From Verrucomicrobiota bacterium (GTDB lineage: Bacteria; Verrucomicrobiota; Verrucomicrobiia; Opitutales; Opitutaceae): a stretch of DNA of 14,326 nucleotides. The notes below the pieces were generated by a model. That model made no database searches and was not told where the DNA came from. It worked only from the letters and a program-made list of their open reading frames with translations. Within the stretch, counting starts at the first letter, position 1. Every line of letters starts with the position of its first letter. The stretch spans positions 1-14,326 of the forward strand of contig JAEWNN010000229.1 in the NCBI GenBank assembly GCA_023457035.1. The letters are read 5' to 3'. The position numbers were made by a program, and so were the translations under genes. Positions 1-4,619 of this stretch are shown one piece after another.

Positions 1-228
1 GGCGAGCTGATCCCCGCGCAGGACCTCTACATCGTGACGCTGGCCAACGGCTTCAACTACGCCGTGCGCGGCTCCGGCACCGAGCCGAAGATCAAGTTCT
101 ACCTCTTCGGCCAGGCGAAGGTGAAGAGCGCCAAGGTCCTCGCCGAGGTGAAGGCCGCGACGAAGGCCGCTCTGGAGGAGCTCCGCCAGCAGGTCGAGGC
201 CGACGCCGCCAAGCGCGCCGAAGGCTGA
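1..228 (+). CDS. Phosphoglucomutase/phosphomannomutase, C-terminal part only
   Basis: This is the last 75 codons of an alpha-D-phosphohexomutase; the gene enters from beyond the left edge. These enzymes interconvert hexose 1-phosphates and 6-phosphates (glucose or mannose) in the cytoplasm through a phosphoserine intermediate. The visible piece is C-terminal domain 4. The phosphate-binding loop RGSGTEPKIKFY lies at about residues 22-33 of the fragment and is the family signature for holding the substrate phosphate. After it comes an Ala/Lys/Glu-rich helix that ends in AAKRAEG before a TGA stop. The catalytic serine and metal-binding domains are outside the window, so glucose or mannose preference cannot be decided. 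The family call is firm. No obvious intrinsic terminator with a T tract follows; the first hairpins downstream belong to the GTAG repeat pair at 251-322. Confidence 0.93.
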   Translation, partial: GELIPAQDLYIVTLANGFNYAVRGSGTEPKIKFYLFGQAKVKSAKVLAEVKAATKAALEELRQQVEADAAKRAEG

Positions 229-250
229 GGCGGGCGTGCCGCAGTCCCCC

Positions 251-322
251 GTAGGGTGCGACCTCGGTCGCACCGCTGCTGCGGAGCGATATCCGGACGG
301 TGCGAGCCAGCTCGCACCCTAC
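251..322. repeat. Paired GTAG-hairpin (REP/BIME-like) element, type A
   Basis: Two hairpin units face each other in inverted orientation. The left unit (251-274) is GTAG, then stem GGTGCGAC, loop CTCG, stem GTCGCACC. The right unit (299-322), read on the minus strand, is GTAG, then stem GGTGCGAG, loop CTGG, stem CTCGCACC. The units differ at the last stem pair (C-G against G-C), a compensatory change that keeps the hairpin. The spacer is 24 bases. A GTAG foot in front of a hairpin, arranged in inverted pairs, is the layout of REP/BIME elements mobilised by RAYT (TnpA-REP) transposases. No RAYT gene lies in this window. The structure is seen directly; the RAYT link is an inference. Confidence 0.82.
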
Positions 323-427
323 GATGGAAATCCAACGGCTTGGGGCGCCCCGACCTGCGACATCAGCAAGGCTGCGCGGCTCCGCCTCCCAGCTACGTGG
401 CGCCGGTCGCAATGCCGGCGATCCCGC

Positions 428-461
428 TCTCGCCCCGCGGCCGAACCGCTGCGGGGCGAGA
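428..461. other. Perfect 11-bp stem-loop
   Basis: Arms 428-438 and 451-461 are perfectly complementary (TCTCGCCCCGC with GCGGGGCGAGA) around a 12-base loop. No T tract follows. It lies about 200 bases after the phosphohexomutase stop, so a terminator role is possible but not shown. A GTAG with the palindrome GGTCGACC follows at 469-479. Confidence 0.45.
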
Positions 462-535
462 CGTTCTCGTAGGTCGACCATTGCGGGCGACTTGGTGAAG
501 GACTTCGCGCGTCGGCTGTGAGCGCGGAGCCGGGC

Positions 536-558
536 GGGGCGGGCTGAAGCACCGCCCC
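536..558. other. G-rich stem-loop with GCTGAAGC core
   Basis: The arms GGGGCGG (536-542) and CCGCCCC (552-558) enclose the loop GCTGAAGCA. A similar G/C-armed hairpin with the complementary core GCTTCAGC occurs at 11104-11126. The two may belong to one short dispersed palindrome family. No function is assigned. Confidence 0.35.
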
Positions 559-690
559 ACGCGCAGGCGTGATGCGGCCCGCGGAGCGTCCCGGCGCCGG
601 TGACCGGCCGGCGCGTGCGGCGTGCGCGATTCCCGGAAACTGGGATTGTCGGGAACGAACCGGCTCTGTTACGGATCTGTGGCGAACCCG

Positions 691-1422
691 ATGACCGAAC
701 GGTCCCACAGCTTTCTCCGCAGGCACCGCCATCTGCTCATCCTGCTGATCTACCCCCTGTATTTCTGGGGTTTTCAGTATGTGGAGCATGCCGTGCCGGT
801 GGCGAAGTACCTCATGTATTTGCCGGCCGACGACTACATTCCGTTCGTTCCGGTCGCCATCTATCCGTACCTGTTCTGGTATCTCCAGATCGCGGGGGCG
901 ATCGTCTATCTGGGCTTTGCCAACCCCAAGGGCTTCGTGCAGCTCATGCTCTTCCTCTACATCGGGATGGGCGTGAGCTACGGGATCTATCTCCTCTGGC
1001 CCAACGGCCAGAACCTGCGGCCCGCGTTGGCGGCGCTCGGCGAGGGCTGGCACTACGACCTGATCCGCTGGCTCTACAGTGTGGACACGCCGACCAATTC
1101 GAACCCGAGCATGCACGTCATCGACTCGATGGCGGTGTACCTCGCGTTGAAGCGGGACCGGTGGCTGTCCGGCCGGCGCGGGTTCCAGGTGGCGAATCTT
1201 GTGCTGAACGTCGTGATCATCGCCTCGACGGTGCTCGTGAAGCAGCACTCGATCATCGATGTGATCTGCGGCCTGGCGTTCTCGTGGGTGCTCTACCTCG
1301 CGATCATGCGCCACGATCTGCTCAGCCGCGCGTTGCAGTATTTCCGGGAGCCGCGGCCGGCGGCGTCGGAACCGGAGACCGAGGTCGCACTCGCGGAGGT
1401 CGCGCTCGAGGAGAAGGAATAG
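691..1422 (+). CDS. PAP2-superfamily membrane phosphatase/lipid phosphotransferase
   Basis: This is a 243-residue integral membrane protein with about six hydrophobic helices. The first covers residues ~12-32, a dense block spans ~50-110, and the last two lie at ~168-210. Two PAP2 active-site motifs are visible. SNPSMHV carries S140 and H142, and KQHSIID carries H186 and D190, the nucleophile/acid pair typical of the superfamily. The PSMHV form resembles sphingomyelin/inositol-phosphorylceramide synthase-like and lipid phosphate phosphatase members more than the PSGHA form of classical PAP2 phosphatases. The likely reaction is dephosphorylation of, or head-group transfer to, a membrane lipid; the substrate cannot be read. 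The tail (~220-243) is acidic and soluble. The start is the ATG at 691; an in-frame GTG at 622 would add 23 unremarkable residues. No Shine-Dalgarno is seen. It converges on a glycolipid-type glycosyltransferase. Confidence 0.82.
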   Translation: MTERSHSFLRRHRHLLILLIYPLYFWGFQYVEHAVPVAKYLMYLPADDYIPFVPVAIYPYLFWYLQIAGAIVYLGFANPKGFVQLMLFLYIGMGVSYGIYLLWPNGQNLRPALAALGEGWHYDLIRWLYSVDTPTNSNPSMHVIDSMAVYLALKRDRWLSGRRGFQVANLVLNVVIIASTVLVKQHSIIDVICGLAFSWVLYLAIMRHDLLSRALQYFREPRPAASEPETEVALAEVALEEKE

Positions 1423-1433
1423 GGGCCGCTCAA

Positions 1434-1599
1434 GTAGGACCGGTCTTCGACCGGTCTCGATGGGCTCGGGCCGGAGCAGCCGGCGTGGGCGCGGACGTGC
1501 GGGTACTGCGTGCGAGCGTGCGGGCCGACGCGTGGGCGAGGGCGCTCGAACGCACGGCAGGGGCGGCGCCGAGTGGGTCCAGTCGGAGACTGGACCTAC
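1434..1599. repeat. GTAG-hairpin element, type B, copy 1
   Basis: This is a 166-bp unit bounded by inverted GTAG-footed hairpins. The left end (1434-1456) is GTAG, then stem GACCGGTC, loop TTC, stem GACCGGTC. The right end (1577-1599), read on the minus strand, is GTAG, then stem GTCCAGTC, loop TCC, stem GACTGGAC. The two stems differ at two pairs (A-T against T-A and G-C against A-T), both compensatory. The 120-base GC-rich core is repeated in the neighbouring copy at 1614-1777. It begins 11 bases after the PAP2 stop codon, so it could also act as a 3'-end hairpin for that transcript. Confidence 0.85.
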
Positions 1600-1613
1600 G
1601 GTCAAATGGACGA

Positions 1614-1777
1614 GTAGGACCGGTCTTCGACCGGTCGCGATGGGCTCGGGTCGGAGCAGCCGGCGTGGGCGCGGACGTGCGGGTGGCCGCGTGCGAGCGT
1701 GCGGGCCGGCGTGGGCGAGGGTGCGGAGCGCAGGGCAGGGGCGGCGCCGCTGGGGTCCAGTCGGAGACTGGACCTAC
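1614..1777. repeat. GTAG-hairpin element, type B, copy 2
   Basis: This is a direct tandem copy of 1434-1599, 14 bases further on. The terminal hairpins (1614-1636 and 1755-1777) are identical to those of copy 1. The core (1637-1754) is collinear with substitutions and small indels, for example around the segment after GACGTGCGGGT and near the CGTGGGCGAGG stretch. The final CTAC (1774-1777) overlaps the end of the minus-strand glycosyltransferase: its TAG stop is the TAG of this GTAG foot. Both strands stay open through the two copies, so spurious proteins are easily predicted here. Confidence 0.85.
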
Positions 1778-2895
1778 GAGCCGAGCAGCTTGAGCAAGTA
1801 GCCGGCCGCTTCGCGACCGGCCACCCGCTGGGCGTAGTGGCGTTGGCGTTCGGCGATCTCGCGCCAGCGGCGGGAGTTGTCGGCGAGCAGGTCGGCGATC
1901 GCGGCGGGCAGGGCGGGGATCTGGCGGCAGATGATCCCGAGCCCATGGCTCTCGATCCAGCCCGGGTTGCCCGCCTCCTGGCCGGGCACGTGCCCGGTGA
2001 TGATCGGCGGCAGGCCGCAGCTGACGGCTTCGAGCAGGGTGTTGGGGCCGGCGCGGGTGATGAGCAGATCGTTCTCGCCCATGTGGCGCTCCATGTCGGT
2101 CACGTAGCCGGGCAACATGACACGGGTCCCCACCTGGTCGGCGAAGGCGGAGGCGAGCGAGGCCTTCAGCTTGTCGTCGCGTCCGGTGATCACGGTGACG
2201 CGCGCGCCCGCGATGCCCAGCAGGGTGGCGACGAGTTTGCGGGTGCGCGCCTTCGGGAAGGCGTTGGCGAAGACGAGAATGCCCAGAGGCTCGCCGGCCT
2301 CGCGGCGCGCGAGGCGGCGGTCGAACACCTCGGGCGGGGTCTCGAAGCGGCGGCGGATCGGGAAACCGAGTTCCGCGATCGCCCCGGCCGGGATGCCCAT
2401 CGTCTTGAGGATCTTTGTCGCCTCGGCGGTGGGGCTGATGGTGCAGGTGCTGCGCTGGTCGACCCAGAGCGAGGAGAAGGTGACCAGATCGGCGATGAGC
2501 GAGACGAACGGGATCTTCAATCCGTGTTTCTCGAGCAGGTCGAGGGCGCAGCCGACGAAGCCGGGGTGCACGCTCACGATCAGGTCCGGCTGGTAGTCGC
2601 GCACCAGTTTGATGAAGCGCGCCTCCATGCTGCCCTTCGAGAACCAGTTGAGCACGCGGGGAAAACGGTGGCTCCACGCGAAGAAAAGCCCCCAGAGGCA
2701 GGGGGCGTGCGTGATCAGCGGGATGTAGGATTTCTCGACGGCCGTGCCGACGATCGGGAAGAAGTCGAAGGCGTTGGCCGTGCGCACGTCGACGGAGGCG
2801 TCGAGTTCGTTGAGGTAGGTGGTGAGCGACTGCGCGATGCTCTTGTGGCCGTGCCCGGTATGTTCGGACGACAGGAGTAGGATTCGTCGATTCAC
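1774..2895 (-). CDS. GT28-family glycosyltransferase, MGDG synthase / diacylglycerol glucosyltransferase-like
   Basis: From the GTG at 2895 this is a 373-residue glycosyltransferase of the MGDG-synthase/UgtP type. Such enzymes move a sugar from a UDP-sugar to diacylglycerol at the inner face of the membrane. The N-terminal domain opens with RRILLLSSEHTGHGHKS, where the GHGH motif (~14-17) is the acceptor-side glycine/histidine loop of the family. The C-terminal nucleotide-sugar domain carries RAGPNTLLEA (~280-289), the conserved GT28 donor-binding motif. An in-frame GTG at 3048 or ATG at 3027 would add up to 51 Ala/Pro/Arg-rich residues; the GTG is preferred because the family fold begins there. 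The stop codon TAG lies inside the GTAG repeat at 1755-1777. It converges on the PAP2 gene, which fits shared lipid metabolism. Family confidence is high; substrate is unknown. Confidence 0.85.
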   Translation of the reverse strand: MNRRILLLSSEHTGHGHKSIAQSLTTYLNELDASVDVRTANAFDFFPIVGTAVEKSYIPLITHAPCLWGLFFAWSHRFPRVLNWFSKGSMEARFIKLVRDYQPDLIVSVHPGFVGCALDLLEKHGLKIPFVSLIADLVTFSSLWVDQRSTCTISPTAEATKILKTMGIPAGAIAELGFPIRRRFETPPEVFDRRLARREAGEPLGILVFANAFPKARTRKLVATLLGIAGARVTVITGRDDKLKASLASAFADQVGTRVMLPGYVTDMERHMGENDLLITRAGPNTLLEAVSCGLPPIITGHVPGQEAGNPGWIESHGLGIICRQIPALPAAIADLLADNSRRWREIAERQRHYAQRVAGREAAGYLLKLLGS

Positions 2896-3122
2896 TGGCG
2901 CGATTCGGGCGGCGTCGTTGGGGCTTGTCGATACGGAAGAGGCGGGGGCGGCGGATTTGCCACCGGCCGGCGCGCGGCTCCGCGGGATGCGGTGGGCGCG
3001 CGCGAAAGACCCCCCAGCGGCTGGCATGGCCGCTTGCGGCGCATCCACGGTGGGAATCAGCGCAGACGCGCCAAGCCGCGACTTTGCGAGAGAACACTAT
3101 GGAGGCGTCGACCTGGAGGTTG

Positions 3123-3151
3123 ACCACGGATCACGCGGATGGGCACGGATG
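3123..3151. repeat. Short CACGGAT-motif repeat
   Basis: CACGGAT (3125-3131), CACGCGGAT (3132-3140) and CACGGAT (3144-3150) follow each other almost directly, preceded by AC. From memory, ACCACGGAT-type strings with CACGGAT periodicity are common intergenic filler in several bacterial phyla, including Verrucomicrobiota. I assign no function. Confidence 0.4.
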
Positions 3152-3423
3152 CTCCGGGGCGATCACCGGAGGGATTCCCCCACGGGAGAAGGTTCGTCCG
3201 CGAGGTCTCTGGTTTCATGTTCAGCTTGCTGGCATGCTGGGACGGATTTGCCGTTCCTGGCGGTGCGGGTGCCTCCGGGACGTTGGGGGGATCGCCTCGC
3301 GGAAACCGCTGCCGCTCGCGGCCGGCAAGTTTTGCAGCGGTTGGGGCGAAGATCCCGCGCGCCGGGGAAGTGCCTGTGGTTTTGTTGCTGATAACAAACG
3401 GCTTGGAATCTCGCCGCGCCGGC

Positions 3424-3439
3424 TGGCACGCCCACTGCA
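3424..3439 (+). promoter_or_regulatory. Candidate sigma-54 (-24/-12) promoter
   Basis: The string TGGCACGCCCACTGCA matches the sigma-54 consensus TGGCACG-N4-TTGCA at all fixed positions but one (C for the first T of TTGCA). GG at 3425-3426 and GC at 3437-3438 have the required 10-base gap. Transcription would start near 3450, only about 4 bases before the ATG at 3454. The AT-rich inverted repeat at 3381-3398 lies upstream. No enhancer-binding activator gene is in the window. Confidence 0.45.
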
Positions 3440-3453
3440 AATGGCGGGGCATC

Positions 3454-3690
3454 ATGGCTACCCACGATTTTCTCTCCCCGCATGCGGTCACCCAGGAAAC
3501 GGCGGCCACTGATCATGCGGTCGATGTGATCAACGCCCTGCCGCATTTACCGCGCCTGGTGTTGTTGTTCGCGTATTGCGAGGGGATGACCATGCCCGAG
3601 ATCGGGCGCGCGTTGGGGGTCAACGAGGTCCGCGTCCGTACGATGCACGACGAGGCCCTGCGGCGGCTCCAGCTGCAACTGGCCTGCTGA
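3454..3690 (+). CDS. Stand-alone sigma-70 region 4 (FliA-like) HTH protein
   Basis: This small 78-residue protein is made almost entirely of a sigma factor region 4. Residues ~27-75 read LP-LPRLVL-FAYCEGMTMPEIGRALGV-E-RV--MH-EALRRL, the pattern of region 4 in FliA/WhiG-type sigma factors: helix, turn, then recognition helix with the MH-EAL ending. Region 4 binds the -35 promoter element and the beta flap of RNA polymerase. Regions 2 and 3, needed to bind core and open the -10, are absent, so it cannot act as a complete sigma factor. It could be an auxiliary or anti-activating factor, a remnant, or a separately encoded half. The start is the ATG at 3454; there is no in-frame ATG nearby upstream, and the preceding sequence looks non-coding. 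No clear Shine-Dalgarno is seen. It converges on msrB. Confidence 0.7.
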   Translation: MATHDFLSPHAVTQETAATDHAVDVINALPHLPRLVLLFAYCEGMTMPEIGRALGVNEVRVRTMHDEALRRLQLQLAC

Positions 3691-3707
3691 ACGGTCGCGG
3701 ACCAGCT

Positions 3708-3722
3708 CCCGCCTGCGGCGGG
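3708..3722. terminator. Short hairpin between convergent genes
   Basis: CCCGCC (3708-3713), loop TGC, GGCGGG (3717-3722) form a perfect 6-bp stem 18 bases after the sigma-4 stop codon and 51 bases from the end of msrB. There is no T tract on either side, so a Rho-independent role is uncertain. Confidence 0.3.
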
Positions 3723-3773
3723 TCGATGCCGGGTGGCGGCCGGCTCGGCCGCGTAGAGGCGTGGCGCGGACGG

Positions 3774-4424
3774 CTACTTCGCGGGCGTTGGTTTCGCGGT
3801 CGATTGCTGCACCACCCAGTCCTCGTACTCGGCGCGAGGGAGGAATCGCAGCGAGGCCGAGTTGATGCAGTAGCGTCGGCCGGTCGGTCGTGGGCCATCG
3901 CTGAAAACATGTCCGAGGTGCGAGCCGCAGACCGCGCAGTGCACCTCGGTGCGGACCATGCCATGACTGGTGTCGCTGGTCTCGCCGATGAAGGCCGGTT
4001 CGAGCGGTTGCCAGTAGCTGGGCCAGCCCGTGCCGGAGTCGAACTTGTGCCGCGAGTCGAACAGCGGCGCGTCGCAGCCGATGCAGACGAAGACGCCGTC
4101 GCCATGGAAGTTCCAGTACGCGTTGTCGAAGGGCGGCTCGGTGCCCTGGCGGCGGGCGACCCGGTACTGGTGCGGCGCCAGTCGGGCGCGCCACTCCGCC
4201 TCCGTGCGGCGGACCTTGGCCCGGCTCAGGTCGATGACGGCCTGCGAGGGCAGGCCGCAGGCGGAGCGATCGGCGATCGCGCAGGTCGCGGCGCTCGCAG
4301 CGGGCGGGACGGGTGTGGGCGAGGACGGGGCGGGTGTCATGGTTGGTTCGGCGGCGAGGCAGCTTGTGGCGAAGAAGACCATCGGCAGCGTGGCACGGCG
4401 CCGGGCTGGACGAGTGGAGGGCAT
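3774..4424 (-). CDS. msrB: Peptide-methionine (R)-S-oxide reductase, exported form
   Basis: MsrB reduces methionine-R-sulfoxide in oxidised proteins. The 216-residue product has an N-terminal extension of ~75 residues before the catalytic domain. Zinc-binding pairs are CIGC (C114, C117) and CAVC (C163, C166). The GTGWPS substrate-pocket motif contains W134. The catalytic cysteine is C186 in RYCINSASLRF. The first ~27 residues look like a signal peptide (basic RPARRR, hydrophobic LPMVFFATSCLA, then AAEP), followed by a Pro/Ser/Thr-rich linker, so the enzyme is probably periplasmic or surface-anchored. TSCLA is not a good lipobox. The start is the ATG at 4424; an ATG at 4382 would leave the signal without its basic region. 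There is no Shine-Dalgarno, but a promoter lies close upstream. It is transcribed divergently from the hybrid histidine kinase. Confidence 0.92.
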   Translation of the reverse strand: MPSTRPARRRATLPMVFFATSCLAAEPTMTPAPSSPTPVPPAASAATCAIADRSACGLPSQAVIDLSRAKVRRTEAEWRARLAPHQYRVARRQGTEPPFDNAYWNFHGDGVFVCIGCDAPLFDSRHKFDSGTGWPSYWQPLEPAFIGETSDTSHGMVRTEVHCAVCGSHLGHVFSDGPRPTGRRYCINSASLRFLPRAEYEDWVVQQSTAKPTPAK

Positions 4425-4433
4425 CGTGGGGGA

Positions 4434-4461
4434 GAGATAGGCGAAAACGCCGCGATGCCAA
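4434..4461 (-). promoter_or_regulatory. Candidate sigma-70 promoter of msrB
   Basis: On the minus strand, TTGGCA (4456-4461; five of six against TTGACA) and TATCTC (4434-4439; three of six against TATAAT) are 16 bases apart. Only 9 bases separate the -10 from the ATG, so the transcript would have a leader of just a few bases. Confidence 0.4.
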
Positions 4462-4467
4462 GTGGCC

Positions 4468-4478
4468 GGGGGGGGGGG
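4468..4478 (+). repeat. Run of 11 G residues
   Basis: An uninterrupted G11 lies in the 195-base gap between the divergent msrB and hybrid kinase genes, just beyond the msrB -35 element. Such tracts are prone to slippage, so their length may vary between cells or between sequencing reads. Confidence 0.7.
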
Positions 4479-4619
4479 CGCGGCCGCAAGCCGAAGGGGG
4501 GATGTCTTCAAGTAATGGAGAAGCGGGCCGATGTTGACTCGTCCGGTGGTGCGGTCAGTCGTGGCTGCGCCCCGCAACCGATGGTGCCGACCGATGGGAT
4601 GATGCCGCTAATCGCAATC

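Larger units (their letters stand above)
229..690. other. Intergenic region with GTAG-hairpin repeat and other stem-loops
   Basis: No convincing gene lies in these 462 bases. Open frames on both strands are arginine/proline/alanine-rich and match no family I know, as expected from GC-rich DNA without stops. The stretch holds a paired GTAG-hairpin element (251-322), a long perfect stem-loop (428-461), an isolated GTAG followed by the palindrome GGTCGACC (469-479) that could be a decayed repeat end, and a G-rich stem-loop with a GCTGAAGC core (536-558). The promoter of the downstream PAP2 gene should lie near the right end, but no good -35/-10 pair could be placed. Confidence 0.6.
2896..3453. 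other. Intergenic region upstream of the glycosyltransferase and the sigma-4 gene
   Basis: These 558 bases lie between two divergently transcribed genes. They may code for the optional N-terminal extension of the glycosyltransferase (2896-3048, minus strand). No other gene is convincing. Contents seen: three spaced copies of a CACGGAT-type motif (3123-3151), a small hairpin (3152-3171, arms CTCCGG/CCGGAG), an AT-rich inverted repeat TTTGTT/AACAAA (3381-3398), and a sigma-54-like motif (3424-3439). The base composition around 3370-3410 is less GC-rich than the surroundings, as is common for regulatory DNA. Confidence 0.55.

Noticed and set aside
469..479. Isolated GTAG followed by the palindrome GGTCGACC as a seventh REP unit
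   Set aside because: The stem is too short and has no loop or paired partner; it may be a decayed end but could be chance.
319..1605. 428-codon open frame on the minus strand over the PAP2 gene and repeat
   Set aside because: It crosses the GTAG repeats and is antisense to a gene with transmembrane segments and PAP2 motifs; the translation is Arg/Pro/His-rich noise.
1434..1777. CRISPR-like direct repeats
   Set aside because: Only two copies of a 165-bp unit are present, with hairpin ends and no regular short repeats and spacers; no cas genes.
600..1793. 397-codon open frame on the plus strand over the PAP2 gene and both type B repeats
   Set aside because: It is out of frame with the PAP2 gene, and its C-terminal internal repeat simply translates the duplicated element.
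3576..4619. Long open frame on the plus strand in front of the hybrid kinase
   Set aside because: It runs antisense through the whole of msrB and the end of the sigma-4 gene, and its translation is low-complexity Gly/Arg/Ala without family resemblance. The kinase signal peptide at 4620 marks the real start.
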